A stretch of 36,319 nt of DNA. It comes from an uncultured Clostridia bacterium. GTDB taxonomy: Bacteria; Bacillota; Clostridia; TANB77; CAG-508. Made by a program: the position numbers and the translations under genes. How positions within the stretch are numbered: position 1 is the first letter of the stretch; the number at the start of each line of letters is the position of its first letter. The notes under the pieces are model-generated. The model saw nothing but the letters and a program-made list of their open reading frames with translations. It made no database searches and was not told where the DNA came from. The stretch is taken from the NCBI GenBank assembly GCA_944389745.1, contig CALXNM010000001.1:90815-127133 (forward strand), in the 5' to 3' direction. Positions 1-9,067 of the stretch are shown in pieces.

Positions 1-4
1 TATT

Positions 5-11
5 CTCCTTC
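5..11 (-). promoter_or_regulatory. Ribosome binding site of a gene off the left edge
   Basis: On the minus strand this reads GAAGGAG, followed by four bases up to the window edge. It lies 16 bases after the stop of the P-type ATPase gene. The start codon it serves should lie just outside the window, so the leftward transcript probably continues into another gene. Confidence 0.5.
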
Positions 12-27
12 TTTTATTTTGTTGTAA

Positions 28-2718
28 TTATTTCATTCCTATGTTATATGAATACACTCTCTTACCAAATTTTATCTCATTTAGTTTCTTTTGTACTTCA
101 ACTATAATAAGCGGAAGTATTGATATTCCTAATGTGTATAACCACTGTGTTCCATTTAGAGGAACTAATTTAAATATGCCTGCAAATATTGGCACCATTA
201 CTACAATTACTTGAAGTAACGCTCCTAATATAAATGATAAAATCAAATACTTATTTTCAAATAATCCAACTGAAAAAATAGATTCATCACTTTTTACATT
301 AAAACTATGTACTAATTCAAGAAGTCCTAATGCTACAAATGCCATACTTCTTCCAACTTCTAGCCCATATAAATTGTTTCCTATCATAAACGCTAGCAAA
401 GTTAACATGCCAAGCATTACACCTTCTATTAATATTTTGCCCCATAATCCATCTGCAAAAATACCTTTTTTACTATCTCGTGGTTTTCTATTCATTATAT
501 CTTTATCAGGCGGTTCTAATCCTATTGCTATAGCTGGCAAAGAATCTGTAACTAAATTAATCCATAATAATTGGATTGCAAGAAGTGGTGCTTTCACTCC
601 TAATAATAATCCCATAAATATAGTTACAATTTCACCTATATTAGTAGCAATTAAAAAATGAACTGCCTTTTTTATGTTTTCAAAAATATTTCTTCCTTCT
701 TTAACCGCTTCCACTATGGTAACAAAGTTATCATCTGTTAGAACCATATCTGAAGCATTTTTTGCAACATCTGTACCATTTTTGCCCATTGCAATTCCTA
801 TGTCTGCCCCTTTTAATGCAGGTGCATCATTTACACCATCCCCTGTCATTGCCACTACTGCACCTGTTTTTTGAAAAGCTTTTACTATTCTTACTTTATG
901 TTCTGGTGAAACTCTTGCAAAAACTGAATATTTAGAAACATTTTTTTCAAACTCTTTTTGTGGAATTTCTTCAAGTTCTCTCCCAGTTATTGATAAATCC
1001 CCTTTTTTTAATATACCAATTTCTTTTGCTATTGCTTTTGCTGTAGCAATATGATCTCCTGTTATCATTACTGTTTTTATTCCGGCATTTCTACAGGTCG
1101 CAACAGCTTCCTTCACTCCTTCCCTTGGTGGGTCTATCATACCTATTAAACCTATAAATATTAAATTGTTTTCAATACTTTCTGAATCTATATGTGTTGG
1201 TAGCCTTGGCATTTGTGAATACGCTACTGCAATTACTCTTAATGCATTATCTGCCATTAAATTATTAATCTTTTCAATATTTTGTATTACCTTATTATCT
1301 ATATTATGTATTTTTCCATTAGAATAATACCTCGTACATTTTTTTAATAAAACATCAGGAGCTCCTTTAGTTATACTTAAAAACTTGTCATTTATATTTG
1401 ATAATATATTTCTTACTCCATATGTATCATCACTCTCATTATATTCTACTTTATGTATTGTGCTCATCATTTTTCTATCTGAATCAAACGGAATATCGTT
1501 TATTCTATTATATTTTTGATATAATCTTTCTTTATATTTTCCTTGCATTTTAGCTGCATTTACTATTGCAAGTTCTGTAGCTTCACCAACATTTCCTTCA
1601 ACATCTGTACACATAGCACCTAATTCTAGAATAATATCTTTTTGTACTCCAAAGCTCTCTCCATTTACATCCATTACCTTTTTTACTTGCATTTTATTTT
1701 GAGTTAAAGTTCCTGTTTTATCTGAACAAATTACACTACTACTTCCAAGTGTCTCTACTGCTGGCAGCTTTCTTATTATGGTATTTTTCTTTGCCATTCT
1801 TGTAACACCTATAGATAGCATTATAGTTACTATTGCAGGTAATCCTTCTGGAATTGCTGCTACTGCAAGTCCTACAGATGTCATAAACATTTCAATTGGT
1901 GGTATCTTTTTTAACACTCCTATAACAAATATAAATGCACATATAACTAAACAACCAATTCCTAGTGTTTTTCCAACTTCGCCTAATTTCTTTTGTATAG
2001 GTGTTTCTGGTGATTCATTATTTATAATCATATTTGCTATTTTACCAACTTTAGTATGCATTCCCGTTTCTGTTACTATTCCTTCAGCATGTCCATTTAC
2101 CACTATGGTATTTGCAAAAGCCATATTTATAGTATCACCTATTGGTGTATTTTCATTTAATAATACATTTGCATCTTTATCTACCGGAACAGTCTCTCCT
2201 GTTAAACTAGATTCTTCAATTTTTAAATTAGAGCTATTAATTAATCTGCAGTCAGCTGGTACAAAATTTCCCGCTTCTAACAACACCACATCACCAGGTA
2301 CAATTTCTGCCCCTCTTACAGTCATTATTCTTCCATTTCTTCTTACCTTGGCCATCGGCGCTGACATACTCTTTAATGCCTCTAAAGACTTTTCTGCTTT
2401 TGCTTCTTGCACCACTCCCATAATTGCATTTAACACAACAATGGATACTATAATTATTGAATCTATGTAATCATTCTCCCCTTGCCAATATGATACCAGG
2501 GCTGAAATAATTGCAGCTATAATAAGTATTATAATCATAAAATCATTAAACTGTTTTAAAAACCTTATAAACAAACTCTCTTTTTTCTGTTCTTCTAACT
2601 TATTTTCTCCATATTCTTTTTGCCTTTTTAAGGCCTCTTCCTTAGTTAATCCCTTGTCAATATTTGTCCTAAATTTTCTCTCAATTTCATGTATATTAAA
2701 AGACTGCCACATATACAT
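28..2718 (-). CDS. Cation-translocating P-type ATPase (Ca2+-ATPase, PMR1/SERCA-like)
   Basis: ATP-driven export of a divalent cation, most likely Ca2+, across the cytoplasmic membrane. The order is a cation-ATPase N-terminal domain, TM1-2, actuator domain with SLTGET, TM4 with PEGLPA, the phosphorylation motif DKTGTLT (Asp about residue 333), the nucleotide domain with KGAPD, the hinge TGDGVNDAPALK and a C-terminal membrane bundle. About 896 residues is normal for type IIA enzymes. I chose ATG at 2718 because GGAG lies five bases upstream; a TTG at 2721 sits only two bases from that site, and ATG 2712 is also possible. It lies 77 bases downstream of smc with no clear terminator between, so co-transcription is possible. 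Ca2+ specificity is inferred from overall type IIA similarity, not proven; Mn2+ is an alternative. Confidence 0.95.
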   Translation of the reverse strand: MYMWQSFNIHEIERKFRTNIDKGLTKEEALKRQKEYGENKLEEQKKESLFIRFLKQFNDFMIIILIIAAIISALVSYWQGENDYIDSIIIVSIVVLNAIMGVVQEAKAEKSLEALKSMSAPMAKVRRNGRIMTVRGAEIVPGDVVLLEAGNFVPADCRLINSSNLKIEESSLTGETVPVDKDANVLLNENTPIGDTINMAFANTIVVNGHAEGIVTETGMHTKVGKIANMIINNESPETPIQKKLGEVGKTLGIGCLVICAFIFVIGVLKKIPPIEMFMTSVGLAVAAIPEGLPAIVTIMLSIGVTRMAKKNTIIRKLPAVETLGSSSVICSDKTGTLTQNKMQVKKVMDVNGESFGVQKDIILELGAMCTDVEGNVGEATELAIVNAAKMQGKYKERLYQKYNRINDIPFDSDRKMMSTIHKVEYNESDDTYGVRNILSNINDKFLSITKGAPDVLLKKCTRYYSNGKIHNIDNKVIQNIEKINNLMADNALRVIAVAYSQMPRLPTHIDSESIENNLIFIGLIGMIDPPREGVKEAVATCRNAGIKTVMITGDHIATAKAIAKEIGILKKGDLSITGRELEEIPQKEFEKNVSKYSVFARVSPEHKVRIVKAFQKTGAVVAMTGDGVNDAPALKGADIGIAMGKNGTDVAKNASDMVLTDDNFVTIVEAVKEGRNIFENIKKAVHFLIATNIGEIVTIFMGLLLGVKAPLLAIQLLWINLVTDSLPAIAIGLEPPDKDIMNRKPRDSKKGIFADGLWGKILIEGVMLGMLTLLAFMIGNNLYGLEVGRSMAFVALGLLELVHSFNVKSDESIFSVGLFENKYLILSFILGALLQVIVVMVPIFAGIFKLVPLNGTQWLYTLGISILPLIIVEVQKKLNEIKFGKRVYSYNIGMK

Positions 2719-2768
2719 CAACTCTCCTTTGTAAAAAGTTTATATTAATATATATTCAGGCAGTCTTT
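2699..2768. repeat. 10-bp inverted repeat flanking the ATPase start
   Basis: AAAGACTGCC at 2699-2708 (codons 4-7 of the ATPase) is matched perfectly in inverse by GGCAGTCTTT at 2759-2768 in the leader. In the mRNA the ribosome site and start codon would sit in the loop of about 50 bases. It may be a leader hairpin or chance. Confidence 0.4.
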
Positions 2769-2795
2769 ATTTTATGACTATTATTTTAAATTTTT

Positions 2796-5700
2796 TTATG
2801 CTAGTTTCATTGATAATAGTTTACTTACACCATTTTCTTCCATAGTAACACCATATACAGTATCTGCTGCTTCCATTGTTCCTTTTCTATGTGTTATTAC
2901 TAAGAATTGTGTTTCTTTACTAAATTTCTTTAAGTATTCTGCAAATCTATATACATTTACATCATCTAGTGCTGCTTCTATTTCATCTAGTACACAAAAT
3001 GGTGCTGGATTTATTTTTAATATTGCAAATAGAAGTGCTATTGCGGTAAATGCTTTTTCTCCACCAGATAAAAGCATCATGTTTTGAAGTTTTTTTCCAG
3101 TTGGTTGTACATGTATATCAATTCCACTATTTAATACATTATCTTCATCTTCTAATTTAAGTTCTGCTTTTCCTCCGCCAAAAAGTTCAACAAATACTTC
3201 GTTAAAGTTTTTGTTTATTAAATTGAACTTTTCTATAAATTGTTCTTTCATTGTTTTTGTCATTTCTGCAATTATATTTCTTAATTTTGTTGCTGTATTT
3301 TCTAAATCCAATCTTTGTTCACACATAAAGTCATATCTTTCTCTTGTCTTTTTATATTCTTCAATTGAATCTATATTAATGCTTCCTAATTCTTTAATTT
3401 GAATACGAAGCTGATTTGCATCTCTTGCAGCTTTTTGAACATTTTGTGGTTTTTCATATTCTCCTACCGTATTTGGTGTTAGCTCATATTCTATCCACAA
3501 ATTGTTGACAACTTGTTCTAAATCTTGTTCTAATTTGGTTTTACGTACATCTAGTTTTACTATTTGTCCTTTTAAATCTTCAATAACATTAAATTTATCA
3601 TTTATTTCTGTTTCTGATGATTTTAATTTTTCACTTTTTTCTAGTCTTTCTTGTTTTAGATTTTCTACTATATTAGAACTATTTTCTACATCTGATTTAA
3701 TTTTATCTATTTGGGCTTCTAATTCTCCTATTCTGGTAGTTAAGTTTTCATTATCTTTTACTAATTCTTCTATATTGGCAGTTTTATTATCAATTGATTT
3801 ATTGTTATTGTCTATGTCTTGTTTAATTCTATCAACCATTTCATCAATAGATACATTGCTTTCATCAAATGATGAAACAGATATTTTTAAATTTGTTATA
3901 TCAAAATTTAAATCATCTATATATTTTTGATTATCTTTGTTATTTATTGCAAATTCTTCTACTATCTTAGATAAAGAATCTATTTCATCACTTAAGTTTT
4001 GAATTTCTTTTTCTTTCTCTTCTTTTTCTGTTCTATTATTTTCTTTTTGTTTTGCAAGTTCTTCTATTTCTTTTTTTATCTTTTCTCTTCTTGTTTCAAG
4101 TTTGTTTATTCCTTCTTCTATATTTAAAACTTTTTGATTTTCTGCTGCATATACAATTTCAATATCTTGTAGTTCTTTTTCTAATCTTGTAACTTCTTCT
4201 ATTACATCTGTTACTGATTCTGAATATTTTTTCTTCTCTTCAGTTACGTTTTTTATTTTTTTATCAATTTCTTTTATTTCCTTTTCTAGAGATTCAATTT
4301 CTCTACTTCTTCCTAAAATATTTACTGTTTTTGTTTGAACAGACCCCCCTGAAATTGCTCCAGTATTACTTATAATGTCTCCATCTAAAGTAACAATTCT
4401 AAATGAATGTGAATTAGCCCTAGCTACTTTTATTGCTGTATCCATATTTTCCACAATCAATGTTCTTCCTAATAAATTAAGAACTATTTGTTCATATTTT
4501 TTATCACATTTTACTAAATCTGACGCAATTCCTATTATTCCATCTATATTATTTTTAGCTATTTTATCTAGCTTTCTACCCTTTATAGATGATATTGGTA
4601 AAAATGATGCTCTTCCTAATTTATTTTTTCTTAAATGTTCTATTAATTTTTTAGCATCTTCCTCTGTATCTGTAACTATATTTTGAAGAGCTTGTCCTAA
4701 ACACATTTCTATGGCTGTTTCATATTTCTTATCTACTGATATTAAATTTGCTAAAACTCCTCTTGTTCCTTTTTTCAAGTTTGCATCTTTTTCACAGTCT
4801 AATAAAATAGATTTAACACTTCTTATATAGCCTTCTTTTTCTTTTTCGGTTTCAATTAAGAATTTTAATCTTGAATCTTTCATTCTGCTTTCATATGCTA
4901 GATTGTTCAATAAAGTATCAAATTCTTTTATTTTAGCCATACATTCTTCTTTTTTAGCAGATTTTTCTTGTAGTTTTTTTGTTGCTTCATTTTTCTTATA
5001 TTCTATATCATAAAATTCTTTTGCTTTTTCTTGTTTATTATTTCTTTCACTATCAATTTCAGAAGTTAAATCTTGTACCTCTGTTTTTGCTACTCTTTCT
5101 CTTTTTTCTAAATTCTCAAAATTTGTATCTAAACTACTTATAACTGATACAATCTCATATTTTTTATCTGTGTTTTCTTCTATTTTCTTTTTCTTTTCTT
5201 CTATTTCTAATTCTTTATCTGATAATTGCTTTGTAAGTTCATCTAACTCTTTTTGTTTTTCATCTAATTCTTTTTGAAATTTTTCTCTATTTACTGATAA
5301 ATTTTCTTTCTTATCTAATTTTTGTTTTTCTTCTTCTTCAAGTTCTGTTATTCTTTGCTTTACTTCTTCTATTTCGTTTTCTAGTCTTTCTTTATTTACT
5401 TTATTGTTTTGTATTCTTTCTTTAGAAACACCTATTTCTGAATTTATTTTTTCTATTTTGTTCGTACTTTCGAAACCTAAATTTTGCATTTCTTCTACTT
5501 TTGCTGTTATTGCATCAATTTGCTCTTTTAATTCTTCTTTAGATTTTTGTAGAAGCTCCATTTTTTCATTTTCTTCTGCATTTTGATTTTCTACTATTTC
5601 TATATCTTCTGCTACTTTTTCTAATTTTTCCTTATATTCGTTTATATTATGTATAAATAGCCCTATCTCTATATTTTTTAATTCTTCACGTAAATCTAAA

Positions 5701-6344
5701 TATTTCTTTGCTTTTTCAGATTGTGCTTTTAATGGCTCTAAATTTCCTTCTATTTCAACTAAAATGTCATTAATTCTAAGTAAATTTAGTTTTGTTTGCT
5801 CTAGTTTTTTTTCTGATTCTGCTTTTCTAGTTCTATATTTTACAATTCCTGCTGCCTCTTCAAATATTTTTCTTCTATCTTCAGATTTATTACTTAAAAT
5901 TTCATCTATTTTTCCTTGTCCTATTATGCTATATCCATCTTTTCCAATTCCTGTATCCATAAATAGTTCTAAAACATCTTTTAATCTACATGGAACCTTA
6001 TTTATAAAATAGCCTGTTTCACCACTTCTATACAATTTTCTAGTAACTGTTACTTCAGAATATTCTATTGGTAATTTTCCATCTGAGTTATCTATTACCA
6101 TGGAAACTTCAGCAAACCCTAATGATTTTCTTGCTTGTGTTCCTGCAAATATTACATCTTCAGATTTTGACCCTCTTAAAGATTTCATGCTTTGTTCTCC
6201 AAGCACCCATCTTATTGCATCTGAAATATTACTTTTTCCTGACCCATTCGGCCCTATTACAGAAGTTATTCCACTTTTAAATTCTAATACTGTTTTATCC
6301 GCAAATGACTTAAAGCCTTGTAGTTCTAGTCTTTTTAAATACAT
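2796..6344 (-). CDS. smc: Chromosome segregation protein SMC
   Basis: Structural maintenance of chromosomes ATPase, which acts with ScpA and ScpB to compact and separate replicated chromosomes. The Walker A motif GPNGSGKS is at residues 31-38. Two long coiled-coil arms rich in Glu/Lys flank a globular hinge at about 520-665. The signature LLSGGEKAFTA is near residue 1090 and Walker B VLDEIEAALDD near 1120. The length of 1182 is typical. The start follows an AGGTG ribosome site, and a strong promoter lies about 80 bases upstream. The common Bacillota neighbours rnc and ftsY are absent here. Upstream is an XRE regulator and downstream a P-type ATPase, so the locus has been rearranged relative to Bacillus. 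Confidence 0.98.
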   Translation of the reverse strand: MYLKRLELQGFKSFADKTVLEFKSGITSVIGPNGSGKSNISDAIRWVLGEQSMKSLRGSKSEDVIFAGTQARKSLGFAEVSMVIDNSDGKLPIEYSEVTVTRKLYRSGETGYFINKVPCRLKDVLELFMDTGIGKDGYSIIGQGKIDEILSNKSEDRRKIFEEAAGIVKYRTRKAESEKKLEQTKLNLLRINDILVEIEGNLEPLKAQSEKAKKYLDLREELKNIEIGLFIHNINEYKEKLEKVAEDIEIVENQNAEENEKMELLQKSKEELKEQIDAITAKVEEMQNLGFESTNKIEKINSEIGVSKERIQNNKVNKERLENEIEEVKQRITELEEEEKQKLDKKENLSVNREKFQKELDEKQKELDELTKQLSDKELEIEEKKKKIEENTDKKYEIVSVISSLDTNFENLEKRERVAKTEVQDLTSEIDSERNNKQEKAKEFYDIEYKKNEATKKLQEKSAKKEECMAKIKEFDTLLNNLAYESRMKDSRLKFLIETEKEKEGYIRSVKSILLDCEKDANLKKGTRGVLANLISVDKKYETAIEMCLGQALQNIVTDTEEDAKKLIEHLRKNKLGRASFLPISSIKGRKLDKIAKNNIDGIIGIASDLVKCDKKYEQIVLNLLGRTLIVENMDTAIKVARANSHSFRIVTLDGDIISNTGAISGGSVQTKTVNILGRSREIESLEKEIKEIDKKIKNVTEEKKKYSESVTDVIEEVTRLEKELQDIEIVYAAENQKVLNIEEGINKLETRREKIKKEIEELAKQKENNRTEKEEKEKEIQNLSDEIDSLSKIVEEFAINNKDNQKYIDDLNFDITNLKISVSSFDESNVSIDEMVDRIKQDIDNNNKSIDNKTANIEELVKDNENLTTRIGELEAQIDKIKSDVENSSNIVENLKQERLEKSEKLKSSETEINDKFNVIEDLKGQIVKLDVRKTKLEQDLEQVVNNLWIEYELTPNTVGEYEKPQNVQKAARDANQLRIQIKELGSINIDSIEEYKKTRERYDFMCEQRLDLENTATKLRNIIAEMTKTMKEQFIEKFNLINKNFNEVFVELFGGGKAELKLEDEDNVLNSGIDIHVQPTGKKLQNMMLLSGGEKAFTAIALLFAILKINPAPFCVLDEIEAALDDVNVYRFAEYLKKFSKETQFLVITHRKGTMEAADTVYGVTMEENGVSKLLSMKLA

Positions 6345-6419
6345 ATATTACACCTACTCTTTTGATCTTACTTTAGATATATTTATTTCTAAATTTATAT
6401 TTCTTTTTGTTTCTTGTAA

Positions 6420-6448
6420 ATTATATATGAAAATATGCTTTTTTTCAA
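6420..6448 (-). promoter_or_regulatory. Sigma-A-type promoter for smc
   Basis: Minus strand: -35 TTGAAA (6443-6448), 17-base spacer, -10 TATAAT (6420-6425). This is five of six plus six of six consensus bases, about 75 bases upstream of the smc start. Confidence 0.75.
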
Positions 6449-6548
6449 TAATATATTTGATTTAGAGCGAAAAAATAAAGCAAACAAATAATTTAAATTG
6501 TTCACTTTATTAATATATACTCTTAATTTAAGTTACATCATCGTTTTT

Positions 6549-6908
6549 TTATTTTTCCCCTTTTTGCTTTTTTTCTTCCTCGGTCTTTTTATTAAAATAT
6601 TCTATCATATGGACTATTGTTTCTTGATTATTTGGTTTTAAAGTATCAAATCCATATAAAGCAACATTAACTTTTTTGTTTCCTTTTATAGTTAGATATT
6701 CACTAAAAATTTCGTCTAAACTTATATTAAATATGTTGCAAAATTTTACTAATACTTCATATGATGGTTTTGATCTATCTTGCTCAATATCACCAATATA
6801 TCTAGGTGAACATTCAACTGCTTCAGCTAATTTTTCCTGAGTATATCCATGGCTTTTTCTAATAGCCTGAATATTTTTTCCAATCTTTATTACTCCTGCT
6901 TTCTTCAT
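6549..6908 (-). CDS. XRE-family helix-turn-helix regulator
   Basis: A 119-residue DNA-binding protein. Residues about 10-65 form a Cro/CI-type HTH: IGKNIQAIRKSHGYTQEKLA, then the recognition helix CSPRYIGDIEQDRSKPS and a closing hydrophobic helix ending in ISLDEIF. The remaining C-terminal part (from about residue 70) is short and Lys/Glu-rich, with no ligand or peptidase domain. The start is ATG at 6908 behind AGAGGT. It stands between smc and the amidohydrolase in the same direction. A palindrome about 75-85 bases upstream could be its own operator. Target genes cannot be read from the sequence. Confidence 0.9.
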   Translation of the reverse strand: MKKAGVIKIGKNIQAIRKSHGYTQEKLAEAVECSPRYIGDIEQDRSKPSYEVLVKFCNIFNISLDEIFSEYLTIKGNKKVNVALYGFDTLKPNNQETIVHMIEYFNKKTEEEKKQKGEK

Positions 6909-6980
6909 ATTCTACCTCTTTCATATAAAATTACTATTATATGATAGCAAAGGTAAAAATTTTCTTAAACGAATTACTTC

Positions 6981-6993
6981 CGTATATTATACG
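6981..6993. promoter_or_regulatory. Palindrome upstream of the XRE gene, candidate operator
   Basis: CGTATATTATACG has perfect 6-base arms around one central base and contains a TATAAT on the minus strand. It lies 73 bases before the XRE start. Autoregulation by the XRE protein is an inference from position only. Confidence 0.35.
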
Positions 6994-7072
6994 TCACAGT
7001 TTCCATTCTTCTGTTTTTAATAAAACTAGCAAACAGTTTTAGTCCACCAAAATTCCTATTTATATTTTGTCA

Positions 7073-8338
7073 TTAAATTCTATTTAATATTTCTTTTACA
7101 TCAATATTTTTTATCTTTCTATCTTCCATTAATATTTTTCCATTTACAATTGTAGTAGTTACATTTCTTCCTTCTGTATTATATACAAGATTTGATATAA
7201 TATCATTATTTGGTATCATCTTAATATTATTTAAATTTTTTGATATATCTACAATAATTATATCTGCCTTTTTTCCTTCTTCTATACTTCCAATCTTCCC
7301 TTCCATTCCTAATATTTTTGCTCCATTAATTGTTGCCATTTTTATTACATCTTTTGCACTAATTCTTTCTTCATTTTCATGTATTCCACCTTGTATTAGT
7401 CCCGCTATTTTCATTGCTTCAAACATATCCAAATTATTTCCTGAACCCTGGCCATCTGTTCCAAGTGATACATTTATTCCATTTTTTAAATATTTAGTGA
7501 TATCTGCAATTTTACATCCCAATCTCATATTCGAAATTGGGTTATGAACTATTCCACAATCCATCTTACTTAATATGTCTATATCTTTATCATTTAATTT
7601 TACTCCATGAGCTAGAATAGTATGAACACCATCAAAATATTCCTTTAATACATCTATTGCATCTTTACCATGTATCTTTTTAATATCTTCTATTTCATCT
7701 ATACTCTCTAGGAAATGTACATGTACTGGTAAGTTGTATTTATCTGCAAGTTCTCTCGATTTTTGTAATACTTTTCCTGAACATGTATAAAAACTATGTG
7801 GAGCTACTGTATATGTTATTAGGCTATTATTTTCATCTCTTGATTCATATAATTCTATAAATTCTTGTATTCTTTTATTAGATTCTTCTTCTCCATCACT
7901 ATCCATTAACACTCTTGTAATAGCTGCTCTCATTCCTGATTCTTCTAGTGCTTTTCTTATTTGTTTTGAGAAAAAATAATGGTCACTAACACAAGTTGTT
8001 CCTGTAGAAATCATTTCTAATATTGAAACCATAGTTGCATTATATACTGTTTCTTCTGTTAACTTGTCCTCTATTGGCCATATTTTTTCATGTAGCCATG
8101 TATATAAATTACATCCTTCAAAAGTTCCTCTGAATATACTCATAGAAATATGTGCATGTGTATTAATTAATCCTGGCATTACCACACTATCTGTAGCATC
8201 TATTACTTTTTCATTTTCATTTGCTTCAATTTTTTCATCTATTTTAGTTATATTTTCTCCTTCAATTCTAATATCTAAATCTTTTACTTTTACATCATCA
8301 TTTTCAAATATTAAAACTTTTCCATTTTTTATTAACAT
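7073..8338 (-). CDS. mtaD: MtaD-like amidohydrolase (5'-methylthioadenosine/S-adenosylhomocysteine deaminase family)
   Basis: Metal-dependent cytoplasmic deaminase of the TRZ/ATZ branch of the amidohydrolase superfamily. It probably deaminates S-adenosylhomocysteine, methylthioadenosine or adenosine to the inosyl compound. Visible landmarks are the metal motif NTHAH near residue 60 after MPGL, the substrate stretch RGTFEGCNLYTWL, HVHFLE at about 200, AHGVKL at about 230 and the catalytic Asp in SLGTDGQGSG near 300. The end carries the usual KADIIIVD strand. I prefer ATG 8338: GGA lies 11 bases upstream, while a GTG at 8347 would lie only two bases from it. A promoter is visible at 8377-8405. 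The exact purine substrate cannot be settled from sequence. Confidence 0.88.
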   Translation of the reverse strand: MLIKNGKVLIFENDDVKVKDLDIRIEGENITKIDEKIEANENEKVIDATDSVVMPGLINTHAHISMSIFRGTFEGCNLYTWLHEKIWPIEDKLTEETVYNATMVSILEMISTGTTCVSDHYFFSKQIRKALEESGMRAAITRVLMDSDGEEESNKRIQEFIELYESRDENNSLITYTVAPHSFYTCSGKVLQKSRELADKYNLPVHVHFLESIDEIEDIKKIHGKDAIDVLKEYFDGVHTILAHGVKLNDKDIDILSKMDCGIVHNPISNMRLGCKIADITKYLKNGINVSLGTDGQGSGNNLDMFEAMKIAGLIQGGIHENEERISAKDVIKMATINGAKILGMEGKIGSIEEGKKADIIIVDISKNLNNIKMIPNNDIISNLVYNTEGRNVTTTIVNGKILMEDRKIKNIDVKEILNRI

Positions 8339-8376
8339 ATGTATCACAATCCTTTATTTAATTTAATATATCTAAG

Positions 8377-8405
8377 ATTATATATGTATATTATGAAAAA
8401 GGCAA
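8377..8405 (-). promoter_or_regulatory. Promoter for the amidohydrolase
   Basis: Minus strand: -35 TTGCCT (8400-8405), 17-base spacer, -10 TATAAT (8377-8382). It lies about 40 bases before the start codon. The -35 overlaps a small GGC/GCC stem (8396-8403 with 8417-8424). Confidence 0.6.
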
Positions 8406-8419
8406 TGGCAATTATAGCC

Positions 8420-8462
8420 TTTTTATGTTATAGAAAATGAGAAATTTTCTATAACATAAAAA
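8420..8462. repeat. 19-bp perfect AT-rich hairpin
   Basis: The arms 8420-8438 and 8444-8462 pair perfectly around the five-base loop GAGAA. The stem is nearly all A/T, with runs of T and A at its outer ends, so it could help termination on either strand. Its right arm overlaps the base of the next hairpin by three bases. Confidence 0.6.
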
Positions 8463-8497
8463 TGTCGCAAAGAGAATAATCAATCTTTGCGACATTT
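8460..8497 (-). terminator. Strong rho-independent terminator without an obvious gene
   Basis: A 14-bp perfect stem (8460-8473 with 8484-8497, core TGTCGCAAAGA) has a 10-base loop. On the minus strand the stem ends in a short U-run. Read leftwards it would end a transcript coming from 8500-9000, where no clear gene is seen. Confidence 0.6.
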
Positions 8498-9004
8498 CGT
8501 ATAAAACTGATATTAATCGTCAGCTAAAACCAATATACCTAATTTATAACCTAATATGCATTACTGCATAAATAAGCTAAGTCACCAAATATATTAATCA
8601 GTCGCTCGACTATAAATGCACACATAATAACCATGTTCATCCTAATAAATAAAGGACTAATAACAATCACTATAAAATACAAGTATAATCTTAACTTCGA
8701 ATATATTACCTATGATTTAACCATACATGAATATAAATTATATAATATACAAATAAAGAAACTAGTAAAAATTAATAATTTAAAAGAAACAAAATTTATA
8801 TATTGTATAGCTTACACACAAATAATATACTCTCATCGCCGACATATAATAATATAAGGTTATTACACTATTATACATCTTTGCTCGAATAATATAAAAC
8901 ATTATAATAACATCCTATATTACTCTTATTTAAACTAATATCAATCTTATACTTTTATTATGTACTATTATTTTTTTATTATTCATGTTTATTAAATTTT
9001 TTTA
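8498..9004. other. AT-rich gene-poor stretch, possible small leftward transcript
   Basis: There is no convincing gene in about 500 bases. A rightward 74-codon frame (8633-8857) has no ribosome site and junk composition. On the minus strand a 29-codon frame at 8551-8640 encodes a hydrophobic peptide starting MNMVIMCAFIVE, preceded only by a weak TTAGG and followed about 55 bases later by the strong terminator. A short stem TATGCA/TGCATA lies at 8555-8570. This could be a small RNA or a tiny membrane peptide; neither is established. Confidence 0.25.
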
Positions 9005-9033
9005 TTGCGATTTTTATAAATTTATAGTATTAT
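9005..9033 (+). promoter_or_regulatory. Promoter for the HD-GYP gene
   Basis: -35 TTGCGA (9005-9010), 17-base spacer, -10 TATTAT (9028-9033), about 35 bases before the start. The -35 is only four of six consensus bases. Confidence 0.5.
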
Positions 9034-9067
9034 TTATTTATAGATTATTTAAACTTAGGAGAAAATT

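Noticed and set aside
1078-1084. CGGAATA in the ATPase gene
   Set aside because: The frame is GCC GGA ATA with no extra base; it is what the rodA site would look like unbroken, not a break.
1778-2470. Long rightward open frame of 230 codons opposite the P-type ATPase
   Set aside because: It lies wholly antisense to a clearly conserved gene and has no ribosome site or domain; it is a composition shadow.
8348-8500. Riboswitch in front of the amidohydrolase
   Set aside because: The hairpins lie upstream of the best promoter (8377-8405), so they would not be in that mRNA, and no known riboswitch core is recognisable.
8633-8857. Rightward 74-codon frame in the AT-rich gap
   Set aside because: No ribosome site, codon use is random, and the residues are only those expected from AT-rich sequence.
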